Of a stretch of 64,000 nt of DNA, positions 10,737 through 22,659 are shown in pieces. The DNA lies in contig JAITYX010000026.1 in assembly GCA_021018815.1 (NCBI GenBank), positions 4,464,001 to 4,528,000 of the forward strand, read 5' to 3'. Origin of the DNA: Talinum fruticosum (taxonomy: Eukaryota > Streptophyta > Magnoliopsida > Caryophyllales > Talinaceae). The position numbers and the translations under genes are program-made. Under the pieces are notes generated by a model that had not been told where the DNA came from, searched no databases, and was given only the letters and a program-made list of their open reading frames with translations. Every line of letters begins with the position of its first letter. The first letter of the stretch is position 1.

Positions 10737-13700
10737 ATGGCTCGGAACAATGGAGAGTTCGATGAAGGAAGATGTTCCAGCAGACCACCAATGTTCAAAG
10801 GATTCAACTTTGTGCACTTGGAAGAAACTCATGGAATGTTTCCTCCTGGTTCATGATGAAGATGTCCGGAACATCATACAAGAAGGAAACTACCTTCCCA
10901 TAAAGACAGAAGAAACAAGAATTGTGCCCAAAATAAAGGCGAGCTCACAGTGATGAAGCTGAAAAGTTCAGAAAGAACTTCAAGGTTATGAACATTCTTA
11001 TGTGCGCCATCGGCTCGGAAGAATATAACCGAGTGTCTACCCGTGACATAGCCAAAGAAGTGTGGGACTGTTAAGGCGTATTTTATACGTATTTTTAGTA
11101 GTTATTTAGTTTATATTATATAGTTTATTTTATCTAAATTATCCTATTTTGTTTATTTTTAGGTAATTAAAGAATAAAGAGGGAAAGAGAAGAAAAGTCG
11201 TTAAAAGTGGATTTTTAGCTACCAGCAAGCATCCAAAAAATATATGAAGTCGGTCCATAAATATAATATGTAATAAAATATTTATTTTATGATATTATAT
11301 TTTAGGAAATCCTAATTGGAATAGAAAAGGAAACTTAGAAGAGAAGAAAGAGAAATAAACCCTAACTCTTTCACCCTATATATACAACTTATTATCATCA
11401 TGGAGAGGGAGACCTAGGAAGCTAGCCACATACATCCCAGCCGCCTGCACCTGCTGCTTGCTCACGTCCACTGCCCACACAAGCAGCCAGCCACCTAGCT
11501 ACCTAGACCACCTCACGTTCTCTTGCTGCACTCTGCTGCCGCTGCTCCTTGTTGCACTCGCCGCTTGCTGTCGCCCGCCGCTCCCGGCTGCACCGTCATC
11601 GCTTCTGCTGCTCCTTGCTGGCTGCTGCTGTCCGCTGCCCAGCCAGCCACCATCCATCATCATCTTCTTCATCTTCCTGGGTCAAAGAAACTAATATCGG
11701 TAGTATAATTTAGTTTTGTAATTTTTATTAGAAAAGATTGAGTTTTTATTGTTAGATTAATATTAAAGATGCTAGTTTTATTTAGTTTACATGTTTTAAA
11801 TTACATTATGTGTGAGTAGTTTTTCTTATACTTAGTATAATCTACTTGAAGCCATGTTAAATTATTTATTTTGAAACAAAGTTTCGATTTTTATTATCTT
11901 ATTGATTCCATCCATGATTCTATGATAATTTGTGTTTAATGTTTATGATTTTATGTTTAATTAATTAGAGTGCACACTAATTGGATTTATATGTCATTCG
12001 ATAGTTTAAAGGGTTTAAGTACATAATTGCTTGATCTTTTAGACATAAGTATCACCCTAGTTAATCATGGATGGCTCATACCCATCTCTTTTAATTAGGA
12101 AATTATCATAGATCCTTCTTAAATCAATTTGCTAGTAGATTGGTTATTAGGTGCTAGAGGATGTTTTTCTATTGCTTCATGCTCTAATTTGGTTAAATTC
12201 TAGTGCTAGTGCTAGGGTTATCAATATTAGTAGGGTTTATATTAGGGCTAGGCCTAAGTAAACTAATAACTAAGGAAAAATGGGGAAGATCCGCTAGTGG
12301 TTGTCTTCTACGGTTTTGCTCATGGGTAGATCAATTTGTGTGTTAATGATAAATAATAATTTGCATGGTGGATATAGATTATACTAAGTGTTTTTATAAA
12401 TTTGATATCTTTGATAATTACTTGCTTGCCTTTTAGTTATTTTCTTGAGTTTATTAATTTTTATTCATAAAGTTATAGTCTTTTATTATCAATTTCATTA
12501 AACCCCCTAAAGATCATTATTTTAGGTTAGTTTTAGTAATTTTATTTTAATTTAATTTTGAGTCTTTATATATTTTAATTTTCAGAATTAATTTTCTGTT
12601 AGTTTTTATTATTTTTGAGTTAGTTTGTTAGAAATTAGTTTAAAAATAGTTTCTTTTGTTATTTTTGTGTTTTATCTTCTTTTAGGGTTTAGATAGAGTC
12701 CTAGTTTGCTGTGATTAAATTTTAGAATTTTTGGAATTAATTTGATATTTTTTCAGATTTAATTCTTGAATTTAATTGCTGCAGGTTTTTAATAAAATAA
12801 ATTCGTAAATTAGATTCTAAATTTTGTTTTTATATTTTTAGGGTCTGGTTAGGTTTAGAAAATTAGTATTATTATTTTGGATAATTTTAGTATTTATTTT
12901 CGTAATTAATTTAGTGCAGAATATTATTTATTTAATTTTCTGTTTTAGAATTTATTTATTTTCTACTTTAGTTTTCTATTTTAATTATTCTAAAAAATAT
13001 ACAAAAATATTTTTGGGTTATTGTAGTTTTATTATTCTGTATAAATTATTTATTTAGTTATTAGATAATTTTCTATGAATTTTAGTTATTGATTTTAATT
13101 TATATTTTCTGTTTTGTTTTTAAGAGTAGTAAATTTAATTAGATTAAAACTTGCATGTTATTATATCTTTCCTCGTGGATTTGATCCCTACTTGCCCTTG
13201 CTATATTGTTTATTATAAGTTTAAGTAGTGGTTTAATTTGTTGCTGTACGACAAGCTCAACAGGGACACACTCGGTCAACACTTATGAAGGTACAAGCCA
13301 AATCGGACAAGCAAAGATAAGCCAATATCTTCATAAATATGAGCTATTTAAGATGGAGCTAGAAGCAAACATCACTCGGATGTTTATTCGATTTACAGAA
13401 ATTACCAATAATCTCAATTCTCCGGGTAAAAATATCTCCCACGAAGAAATGTGCGTAAAAATACTCGAAGCCTACCCAAGAAAAGATGGGGTCCCAAGGT
13501 GACAGCTATCGAAGAGGCTCAGAACTTGTCTCTACTGAAACCAGATGAACTCATTGGGAAGCTTCTCACCCATGAGATCCACCTAGAGGAGGAGGATGCA
13601 GTGGTCAGCACCAAAAAGAACATTGCGCTGAAAGTATCGAAACTAGAGAAGCGGATTTGAGCTCCTCCGACTCAAAAGAGGATCCCATGGCACTTATTGC

Positions 13701-14340
13701 TAGAGGCTTCAAGAGAATGATGAAGCACAAGAGATAGGATAAGAAACCAAAAGAAGAGTTCTATAAGAAAGACAAGAAGGATAGAAAAGGTAAATACTCT
13801 TCTCCCTCAAAGTTATCTTTGACTTAGAACTCTAGATGCTTTGAATGTGGCAGCAAGGAACACATAGTCAAAGATTGTCCAAAGAGAAAACGGGACAGAA
13901 AGAAGAAAAAGGCTATGATGGCCACATGGAGTGATGAGGACTCATCGAAGATGATGAGGTCTTAGATGACTCAAAGTGTCCGATGGCACTCTCGACTCGA
14001 AGCGAAACAGAGTCGGACTCGGATCAATCGGATAATGAGGAACCTAATCCTCAAGAGGTAATTGAGTACTTTCTTAAATTCTCCAAAGCTGATTTAGCTA
14101 AGTATATTTTCACTTTGGAAAAAAGTCCAATTCTGATTCTTCTCACTTTAAAGAACAACTTGAGTCAATTTCCTCTCGAGAGCATCTCTTTAAAAATGAG
14201 TTGGAAAAACCGAGACTCACACTCGGAGAACTCAAGACTAGTGCTCAAATAAATGAGACCGAGTCCGAGTTACTCGGAAGAGAAAAGAGCAGACTAAAGC
14301 AAAAGCTCAATGAGTCTCAAGATCTTGTTTTAAAGTTTAC
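10737..14340 (+). pseudogene. Gag of copia copy 1, interrupted by a solo LTR
   Basis: Gag starts at the ATG at 10737 (MARNNGEFDEGR) and reads into a UBN2-type gag domain. It is interrupted at 11068 by a 2194-bp solo LTR and resumes at 13263, after the target copy GGGAC, with an alpha-helical region (ISQYLHKYELFKMELEANI). A basic region and one CCHC zinc knuckle (CFECGSKEHIVKDC, about 13840-13885) follow. Next comes an acidic, Ser/Asp-rich linker (13983-14252). The knuckle binds genomic RNA in active copies. Several frameshifts (13500, 13660, 13930) and the LTR insertion make it non-functional. Confidence 0.85.
11069..13262 (+). mobile_element. Solo LTR of an unplaced family (TGTTAAG...CTCAACA)
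   Basis: A 2194-bp LTR begins TGTTAAGGCG and ends AAGCTCAACA, with TGTT/AACA terminal inverted repeats. It is flanked by the 5-bp duplication GGGAC (11064-11068 and 13263-13267) inside gag. A TATA box candidate, CCCTATATATAC, lies near 11378 and is followed by a CT-rich, Pro/Cys/Leu-biased stretch (11440-11700). The rest (11700-13200) is very AT-rich. The end block with CCTCGTGGATTTGATCC is a pattern I associate with long plant LTRs, but I cannot place the superfamily. Confidence 0.85.
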
Positions 14341-14699
14341 TCGAAGGTTAGAAAAACCTTGACATGCTCTTGGGATCTCAATGTGTCTCCTTCAAAAAGA
14401 GGGTCTTGGTTTTAACAAAGAGGAGGAATCAAATTCCTACTCAGCACTTTTCAAGAAGGATTCCGAACTGTAAAGTTGAGGAAAGCCGAGAACGGTCCTA
14501 CTCATAAGAAAGAAAAAGGACTTAGCCCAGACTAGTTTATAGGAGAAAACCATCTCCATCATTTTTAAAAAGAAAAATCTTTCAAAAGAAAGAGACACAG
14601 ACTTAGTTCTCTAAATAGAAGACTCGGAATTAGACTAGACCCAAAGTCATTCAAATCGGGTTCCGAAAAACCTTCTTTGTCGAAAAGGACCTCAGTAAA

Positions 14700-16260
14700 G
14701 AGTGTTACTTGGGTTCGTTAGAGGAAGTGAGAAGGGTTAGTTTGTCTCTGTTTTGCAGGTTACTCGAAAAGATCAAAAGGACACTGGTACCTTGACGGTG
14801 GATGCTCACGCCATATGTCAGGAGACTCGGGACTCTTTTCCGAGTTAGAAGAGTACAAAGGAGGAAAAGTCACATTTGGAGATGACAACAAAGGCAAGAT
14901 AATTGGGATAGGCAAGATTGGAAAGGAAGGCAATCTGGTCAGCCCAAGTATACCTTGTCAAAGGATTAAAGTACAACCTGCTTAGCATCTCTCAATTGTG
15001 TGATAAAGGTCAAGAGGTAAGATTCACACGGACCAACTATATTATATCTCGATGCTGCTACCAAAGAAATCAAGCTATCAGGTAAGAGATCGGTAATACA
15101 TATATTATTCCTCTTTCGACCCGAGTCGAATTTATCTTGTTTAAAAGCATCACTTCATGATGACTCATGGAAATGGCATCGTAGATTAGGCCATGTTAAC
15201 ATGCATACTATTAAGAAATTGGCATCTCATGGTTTAGTCGGAGGATTGCCCAATTGTGCTTTCAAGAAAGACAAAGTTTGTGAAGCTTGTACAAGAGGGA
15301 AACAAGTCAGATCATCATTCAAATCCTCGAAGACAGTTTCCACATCCAAAGTGCTTAAACTGCTACATATGGACTTATGTGGTGAAATCCTCGTTAAGAG
15401 CCTCGGAGGTAAATCATATGTACTTGTTATTATTGATGATTACTCACGATTTACCCGGGTGTGTTTTCTCAAGCACAAAAATGAAGCATTCAAGGAGTTC
15501 AAGCAAGCTCTGCAGAAAAATCCAAGTTGAGTCTCGGATTCGGATCCAGAGAATTCGAACCGACCATGGAAGGGAATTCGACTACTCGAATTTTCGAGTT
15601 TTATGACAAGAATGGTATCTCTCACAACTTCTTAGCACCAAGAACTCCTCAACGGAATGAAGTAGTGGAGAGAAAGAATAGAACTCTTGAAGAAATAGCT
15701 AGGACAATGATGATTGAGCACAATCTACCCTACTATTTCTGGGCCGAGGTAGTCAACACAGCCAACTACACGTTGAACGGATGCCTCATCGGACCCATCC
15801 TGAAGAAAACGCCATACGAGCTCTATAAAGGGAAGAAATCCAACATTTCTTATTTCAAACCCTTTGGATGTAAGTGTTTCATTCATAACAATGGTAAGGA
15901 TTACTCGACCAAGTTTGATGCTCGGTCGGATGAAGGTATTTTTTGGGTTACTCATCGATCAGTAAGGCTTATCACATTTTCAATAAGAGAACTAACAAAG
16001 TGGAAGAAAGTATCCACATTGTGTTTGATGAGATTGAACAGGAAAAACCCAACGAATCATCCTTCTCGGATCCGAAGCTCAGCAGAGACGATGATAATAA
16101 AATTGAGCCTATCAAGATTCAAACCCAACCAGCTCGGAATGAAGTCACTCGTAATGAAGTGACTCATAATGAGACAACTCAAGAGGTTGCTCAGAATGTT
16201 GAAGGACAATCTGATGAACAAGATCATTCGTAACAAGCGTCCGAAGATCAGGTAGCTTAG
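14700..16260 (+). pseudogene. Protease and integrase of copia copy 1
   Basis: The protease begins near 14780 with WYLDGGCSRHMSGDSG; the usual D-S-G triad reads D-G-G here, so a key residue is already lost. The pre-integrase HHCC zinc region follows (15160-15310; HRRLGHVNMHTIKKLASHG, then CEACTRGK). The integrase core (15360-15790) shows MDLCGEI, VIIDDYSRF and ERKNRTLEEIA, which carry the first two aspartates and the glutamate of the DDE triad. A GKK-type C-terminal region and a polar linker extend to about 16260. Frameshifts near 15040 and 15527 break the frame. Confidence 0.85.
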
Positions 16261-16382
16261 CCCACAAATCTTTTGAATCGGAGAACAGGTAGAGCATTCA
16301 AGTATGCTTCTAGTCATCCACTAGAAAACATATTATTTGATATCAACAGTGGGGTAAGAACTCGTTCCTCTCTTCAGAATCT

Positions 16383-17007
16383 ATGTGCATTCACTGCATT
16401 CATTTCATTAACCGAACCCAAAATGCACTAGAGGCCCTAAATGAACCTGAATGGGTAGAGGCCATGCAAGAGGAACTCAATCAATTCGAAAGAAACCAAG
16501 TCCGGACCCCGACCAAACGACCTTCCGACCACCCAGTCATAGGAACCAAAGGGAAAGATTTGCTTATCGCTCATATATGTGTTGATGATATAATTTTTGG
16601 AGCTACTAATGAAATTCCGTGTCGAGACTTTTCGACTTAATGAGACAGGAATTCTAAATGAGTATGATGGGAGAACTCAATTTCTTCCTCGGTCTACAAA
16701 TCAAGTAAGACAAAGATGGAATCTATGTCCATCAATCAAAGTAAACCAAGGAGCTGCTGAAAAATATAATCTACAAGATGCAAAGCACACAGACTATACC
16801 TATGAGCAAGCAAGCATAAAACTTGACTCGGACAAGAAAGGTAAAGCAATAGAGTAGAAAATCTATCGAGGTATGATTGGATCTTTGCTATATCTTACTT
16901 CGAGTAATCCGGACATAATGTTTAGTGTCTGTCTATGTGCAAGATTTTAAGCTAATCCAAAACAATCACATCTCACTGTAGTGAAGAGAACATTTAGATA
17001 TCTTAAC
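16383..17007 (+). pseudogene. Reverse transcriptase of copia copy 1 with a large internal deletion
   Basis: The fragment starts like the RT fingers (NALEALNEPEWVEAMQEEL) and then jumps from VIGTK straight to GKDLLIAHICVDDIIFGATN, near 16548. About 398 bp present at 46092-46490 in the complete copy are missing. The catalytic YVDD box reads CVDD. The coding match stops near 17007 (GATATCTTA) before RNase H, where a minus-strand LTR begins. No ORF3 or 3' LTR of this copy remains. Confidence 0.85.
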
Positions 17008-17980
17008 TCGAAAGAAAAAACTTAAGTACAAAGTTGAAAGCTAAAGATTGAGAGAGTATATTTAGAGTTCGGTTTCGATAATCTGCAAGTCTTGTAGGAT
17101 GACTTCTTTTTATGCTCAACATGTGAGAGTAGCCGTTGTGATCGAATCTGGACTAGGAAGCTTCACTAGCCATTATAACAAATAGTTTGAGTCCCTTATA
17201 AAAGGAGGCGTTGCAAATATGAACGCTGTGCTTTGGTCCTTGGCTCAAAAGGTCTTCCAACTACCGAGTTGTGACTGAAATATATGGTGGAAACAACCAT
17301 TAGACTCAAAGTTGAAGTTTATCGGATTTTGGTAACAAATAACCCTCATACGGTATTTGAGCCTATCCTGAAACAATGACTTATCTGTCTACTCGTGTTT
17401 AACAGTTAGAAGTCGATTGCTTTTTCTTTTCAAAATGACATTAAAATACTTTAATCAACATGCAAACGCGAATGAAAGTGGTACTCAAAGTATAAAAATA
17501 CTTTTCTCCAAGATTAGGAAAGGATAAAAATTAATTCAAACAATTAAGCACTTAATTATCCTTAACTAGAGAAAATGGAATTTTCTAACTCTAATATTCG
17601 TACATTCTAATTCCATTGTGTGTTTATCTTTTAGATGAATAAGAGACAAAAGTTATATAGCCACATTGCATCAAATTGGTCAAGTAAATAATTTCGATAA
17701 ATAAATCGACTTGGAAAGATGAATTAACACGAGTAATTGTTTTTCACTTAATGCAATAAGTCAAAGCTCATAATAATTTGTGCATGTTAAATTATTTACT
17801 TATGACAATTGTCCGAGTTATATTTGAGTAGGTCAAAAACCCAACGATGTGTGTTTTACTCAAGAATTTCTTTTTGAGTGGGTCGGACAATATTGAAAAC
17901 TTAAGAATGAGTTTCAAAAAGAGTGAGAAGTACTTGAATTCAAAATCATATAGAGCTAGAGAGATATACTTATGTCTTCA
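17008..17980 (-). mobile_element. Minus-strand copia LTR fragment
   Basis: The reverse complement starts TGAAGACATAAG at 17980 and matches the variant LTR at 34756-35760, including the GGTTGTTTCCA and AAAGTATTTT boxes. It lacks the LTR 3' third. It separates the truncated RT of copy 1 from a plus-strand gag fragment, so it is a junction of two rearranged pieces. Confidence 0.8.
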
Positions 17981-18372
17981 CTTAAAAGATAATCAACTAC
18001 TTTCTCAAATTCTCTAAGGATGATCTAGCTAGAAGCATTTTTACTTTGAAGGAAAAGTCTAATTCCGATTTTTCTATGTTTAAAGAGAAATTAGAGTCTC
18101 TCGGCTTTGAGAACAAATCTTTGAAAACTAATTCAGAAAAACCGAGACAAAACGTGAAGGTAATAGAGATGAGTACTCAAGATAATGAGACTGAGTGTAA
18201 GTTCCTCATAATAGAGAATGAGCAATTAAAACGAAGCTCACTAAGTCTCAAGAGTTAGTTTTAAAACTCACATAACGTTAGAAAAACTTTGATTTACTTC
18301 TTGGTTCTCAGTGTGTCTCTTATTGAAAAGAAGGACTTGGTTATAATGCTGAAGAGCATTAAAATTCCTACA
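17981..18372 (+). pseudogene. Copia gag C-terminal fragment
   Basis: This stretch matches the Ser/Asp/Glu-rich gag linker of its sisters (compare 43590-43930), for example FTLKEKSNSDFSMFKEKLES at 18030-18120. It is cut at 18372 by the start of a gypsy-type LTR (TGTAGACACC). The five bases before the cut are CTACA; no matching duplicate was found because the far end of the inserted element is lost. Confidence 0.75.
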
Positions 18373-19909
18373 TGTAGACACCTAAAATGTGTCACTCTTA
18401 TTTCTTTTATTTTAGTATTTTTTTTTGTCAACCCGATGATGAAATCCCAATCTTGTTTGTGGATTCGGATCATGGTCGGAGTTTGATTGGCGTGACGGAA
18501 GCTAGTAAACCACAAAAACCTTTTAACACCAAAAAAATTAAACCTTATTTACTTTGCGCTAGTCCATACACCTATTTCTTTGGGTTGGTCCAAGCCCGGG
18601 TGAATGCTACATGTCAAACCTTGGCCGACGCCGCGCATCAAGCCATGCTACAAGCTAAATATTGTGTTTCATCTTCAGTGTCCAACCAAGACACGGAGCT
18701 CAATTCGTCTCGTACGACATTGCATCGGTGTCGCATTTCATGACAAACATCACCAAAACGTTGTGTTGTACTCCAAGTGTCTAACCGAGACACGAGTTGA
18801 ACTTCACAAAACAACGCCGTTCTTGATCGAAGCCCGTTTTAGGAGAGACTTCGCCCAAACGTTGTGTTTTGAGGTTCTAGATCATGTTCGAGACCTAGAT
18901 CGGCAAGTGGGACAACGTTAGGGAGCCAAATCCTCTTTCAGTCCTTTATGGTTTATTTAATCTATGCTATTTTTTACTTTTTATGTTGTACGTAAAAGAT
19001 GTAATCGCTTTTAATTCCTCCTCGCCCAATGTTATCTTTTTATTTTCTTTCACTTTCCTTTTGGCTTTTCTTTATTGCTTTTATTTATTACTTTCTTATC
19101 TCGCTTTTATTGCTTTCCTAAGCATGCCTTGGTTGATTAAGTTTTGCATTTAATATGTTGTGTGCTTGCCTCAAACACTTTTCTTAAACTCACGACTCAA
19201 ATTAGTAAAGGTCGTCTCTTGACGGGCGGAACGGAACAGACTTATCCCTATGTTTGGTACCTTCACCCCGAATCTAGATTCTTGATGCTAGACCGATGGA
19301 ATAAAGTTTTAAACCTCTTTCAACCTTAGTATTTTCCATAGTAATAATGAAAGAGTCTTTTATTTATTTTTGTTATTTTTCCTTCCATAAAACCGACTCG
19401 CAACTCTATTCTTCTTTATTTCTCTTTAATTTGCTCCCCTATATTACTGAGTGAAAAGAAAAAAATAGGATTTTTATTTCTAATAGTTTGAGGCATGGAC
19501 CGAGACCGATAACCTCGGTCACGGCCTATGATCGACGCCAGTGATCGTACGGTACTTGGCGGCACGGGACGATCACCGGGCAAGGCTTTGGTTTAAACTA
19601 GCGTTTTTACATTGATTTCACCTAAAATCCTTGCGGCAAAGATGAATTTATTATGTTTTTTTAATTTCTTATGTTGTGATATAACATCCCGAGGCTTCGA
19701 AAAAATTCCTAAAATAAATAATTAATAAAATTGCCAATCGCCTTTGTGTAATCTATTTAATGGAAATCACAAAAATTGAAAATCCTAATTAGAGATACAT
19801 CCCCATTTCTAGGAACCATCTTCAAAAAGAATCTTCAAAACAAAAAGAGACCCCACATTCGCGAGGAAACTCGGTCCCCAAATCCGGTTCCCTCTCGTAG
19901 TTCCTGCTA
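18373..19909 (+). mobile_element. 5' LTR of a Tat/Ogre-like gypsy element
   Basis: The LTR starts TGTAGACACC and runs to about 19909, just before TGGCGACTCC, a probable primer site of the kind seen in Tat-lineage elements. It contains pairs of repeated TGTCCAACCAAGACACG-like words (18680 and 18780) and TTTATT-rich stretches. The 3' partner LTR is not in the window. The end is inferred from the primer site because the LTR lacks a clean CA. Confidence 0.65.
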
Positions 19910-19927
19910 TGGCGACTCCACTAGGGA
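19910..19927 (+). promoter_or_regulatory. Probable primer binding site of the Tat-like element
   Basis: TGGCGACTCCACTAGGGA follows the LTR. A leading TGG is expected for pairing with the CCA end of a tRNA, and the rest resembles an arginine tRNA-type site of Tat/Ogre elements. This is inference from pattern memory; the tRNA was not aligned. Confidence 0.5.
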
Positions 19928-21389
19928 TGTATCACTTCTTAAGAGAGTGAGACTTGAAAAGTTTGAGTTGTGAGTTTTTATAATGTGTTTTGCATTAGGC
20001 ATCTTCAATTTAGGTAGCGTCAAACATAGTTGCTTTTAATTTCAACCATTAGGTTTTACCCTGGAGAACAATTTTGGAGTACCTTGCCCGATGAAGGCTT
20101 GATTGTCGAGGAGGTGGTACCTCTTCCATCATAGCACACTCTCTTTGGTTTACTAAGAGGTAACAAGGATTCATACTCTTTTCTATTGTGCACCCTACGA
20201 GAGGACTAAATGATCGCACTATCGGATACCATGTATCCTATCTAGTTTTATGCGTCTTTTTTACCTGTCTAGGCGGCACCTTTTCTCTTCATTTGCATGC
20301 TTGGATGAATGTGGTTGTTTTTAGTATTTGATCTTCTACTTTTCAGACTTTAGGTTAGGTAAGAATTTCTTAATAACCCTTACATGGGTGCGAATAAAAT
20401 ATAATAATTAATCTCATCGATCAGTCAAATATGTGCATGTTTAGCCAAAAGTCAAAAATTGTGCTCTTTTCCTAGGTCAGTCCATTAGTTGTATTTCGAG
20501 TCATCCCAAAAATTCATCTCAACCTATGTTTTAGGTAGTCACCGGTCACTGGGTTTAGCCACCGCCGGTCAATCCAAATGAGTCTTGCCAGGAGTCCTCG
20601 TTTTTCTCTTCAATCACTCTATTTTTTAGGGTTTTGGCTTTTCAACATTTTTTCATCCCAATTTTACATTTTATTTTTCATTTAGCCAAAAATAAATTCA
20701 TCTCAAATTAGGTAAGCTCAATTTTGCATTACATTTTGCATTTATCCACAAATAAATTCAACTCAAATTAGGTGAGTCCAATTTTGCATTTCATTTTGCA
20801 TTCAGCCAAAAATAAAATTCATCTTCAATTAGGTGACTCCAATTCCACATTACATTTAGCATTTACCCAAAAATAAATTCATCTAAAATTAGGTGAGTCC
20901 AATTTTGCATTTCATTTTCCATTTAGCCAAAAATAAATTCATCTCAAATTAGGTAAGTCCAATCTTGCATTTATGTTTGCACTTAGCTAAAATAAATTCA
21001 TCTTCATCCATTTGTGCATTCTAATTATGCATTAGCTAAATCACAAAATCATCCCAAACCAAGTCATTGCATCATCACATTTCATTTCAATTGCTTTGCA
21101 TTCCTTTTGTGCATCCAAATAAAAAACATGCTTTCTTAGTTTCTTCGGGGCTTCCACTTACGCCCCTTCCTTCACATGGTCCTAACCATTATCCTTTGGG
21201 TTCCAGAGTAAGGAAGTCTACAACCATTGGGTTTCGACGGAATTCGAGCTTCAAAAGGTTAGAACATCTCAGCAAGGAGTCTTGTACCTCTTCCCCTCAC
21301 TCTACACTAGTGTAACCCACCTTGGTGCACATAACACCAGTTCGGTCAATTTTCCGTAGTAGGACGAGTGCCTAAAAACATTTCCCCCA
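19928..21389 (+). mobile_element. Untranslated leader of the Tat-like element
   Basis: Long non-coding leader between the primer site and gag, as is usual in this lineage. It is AT-rich and contains a 60-bp tandem repeat array (20678-21003). No open frame of note is present apart from a weak one at 21067-21315 that I do not consider coding. Confidence 0.55.
20678..21003 (+). repeat. Tandem array, about 60-bp unit, six copies
   Basis: The word CAAAAATAAATTCATC, or a close variant, recurs at about 20685, 20745, 20805, 20865, 20925 and 20985. Each copy is followed by an AAATTAGGTGAGTCCAATTTTGCATT-like segment. The copies differ by a few bases each. The array lies in the leader of the gypsy element. 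Confidence 0.85.
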
Positions 21390-22434
21390 ATGGACGGAGC
21401 ACCGGAACAAACCCATATCATCACCTTTCTCAATGAATCCTCAATCGAGATGGAAGCCCTACTTGAGGCTCAAGACAAGATGGTAGAATTCATATCGGAC
21501 ACTCTTAAAGTCATACTAAAGACTCCTAAAGATAATAAGAAAGACAATGAGGAAGAAATAGGAGGAGGAGGCCCTCCACCTGATCCTTCTCATGAAACCG
21601 AGTCCTAAACGTAAGCCAAAGTCTAGTCCACGCATAGATCCGATAGAACAAATGTTAAGGGAGTCTTCGATATTCAAAAGTCATTACTTTGATCTCATAG
21701 GATTCACTTCAATCCCCAAAGGGAAGTTATAACCCAAGTTTACCATGCTAGACATAAAGTTTCATGGTTCTTAAAATCCCCATCATCATGTTCACAACTT
21801 TTTAAGAGCAATGACTCTTAAAAATGTACTTGAAGACACTTACCCCATCATCTTTCCATGGACCTTTGACGTTGTTATAATAAAGTGGTACAATGTAGTG
21901 AACCCACGCAAGGTCACCAATTGGAATGATCTATGTAAGGAGTTCCTACACCAGCACTCCTATAACTCTCATATACTGTCACTTTTAAAGACTTGGAGTC
22001 AATTAAACAAGGGGAGAAAGAGAGCTTTACTGAGTTTCTCACCGAGATGGAGGACAAAGAATGCCCACATGATGGACCAACCATATGAGAAAGACCATGT
22101 TAGAATAATTCTAAAGAACATTAAGCATCCTTATAATCAGCACCTCAAATTCCTACCATTCATGAACTTCACAACTCTTAGAGATGTAGGCATGCTGATA
22201 GAAGAAGATTTATCTAACACGACCACAAAATCTGTGGCTGGATATAGAGATACCTATCGATCCAAGGACAGGAAAACCTCTAATCAAGGCAATACTAGCA
22301 ACGGTGCGGATGTCAATGCCATTAATATGTATAATGACTACACTCCTATAGGTACTATTTACGCTGAAGCCCTCCACCATTTGTTGTCTAAAGGGAAGAT
22401 TGAGCTGTCACCTATAAGAGCAGAATCGAAATAG
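21390..22434 (+). pseudogene. Gag of the Tat-like gypsy element
   Basis: A short open frame at 21390-21608 (MDGAPEQTHIITFLNESS, then an acidic, Pro-rich end) looks like the gag N-terminus. After a frameshifted gap, 21811-22434 carries a Ty3-type gag core: the NWNDLCKEFLHQHSYNS block, a frameshift, then KDHVRIILKNIKHPYNQHLK-like sequence and IEEDL. It ends with KGKIELSPIRAESK. Gag would form the particle shell. At least two frameshifts and a stop make it inactive. Confidence 0.75.
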
Positions 22435-22659
22435 TTAAAAAACTACGATATAAGAAAATTCCGTAAGTACCATCATGCACGAGAACACAACACAAAGCAA
22501 TGTTGGACATTGAAGAACAAGTTGGAGAGCATGTTTTGTAATGGTCACACCTCTCTCCCTAAGGCCGTTCGAAACCTACATTAGTAAGAATCGTTCGGTG
22601 ATACTTTAGCTATCTTCTCTTAACCCATTCAAGATTAGCGGGATCCACTTGTCTCCAAT

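Noticed and set aside
11458..11708. Cys/Leu/Pro-rich frames of 61 and 78 codons
   Set aside because: They lie in the CT-rich leader of a solo LTR; low-complexity GCTGCT/CCGCC runs explain them.
17018..17028. TAAGT as a target duplication for copia copy 1 (with TAAGT before 7903)
   Set aside because: The surrounding bases at 17008-17040 align with the minus-strand LTR itself, and copy 1 has no 3' LTR there, so the match is likely coincidence.
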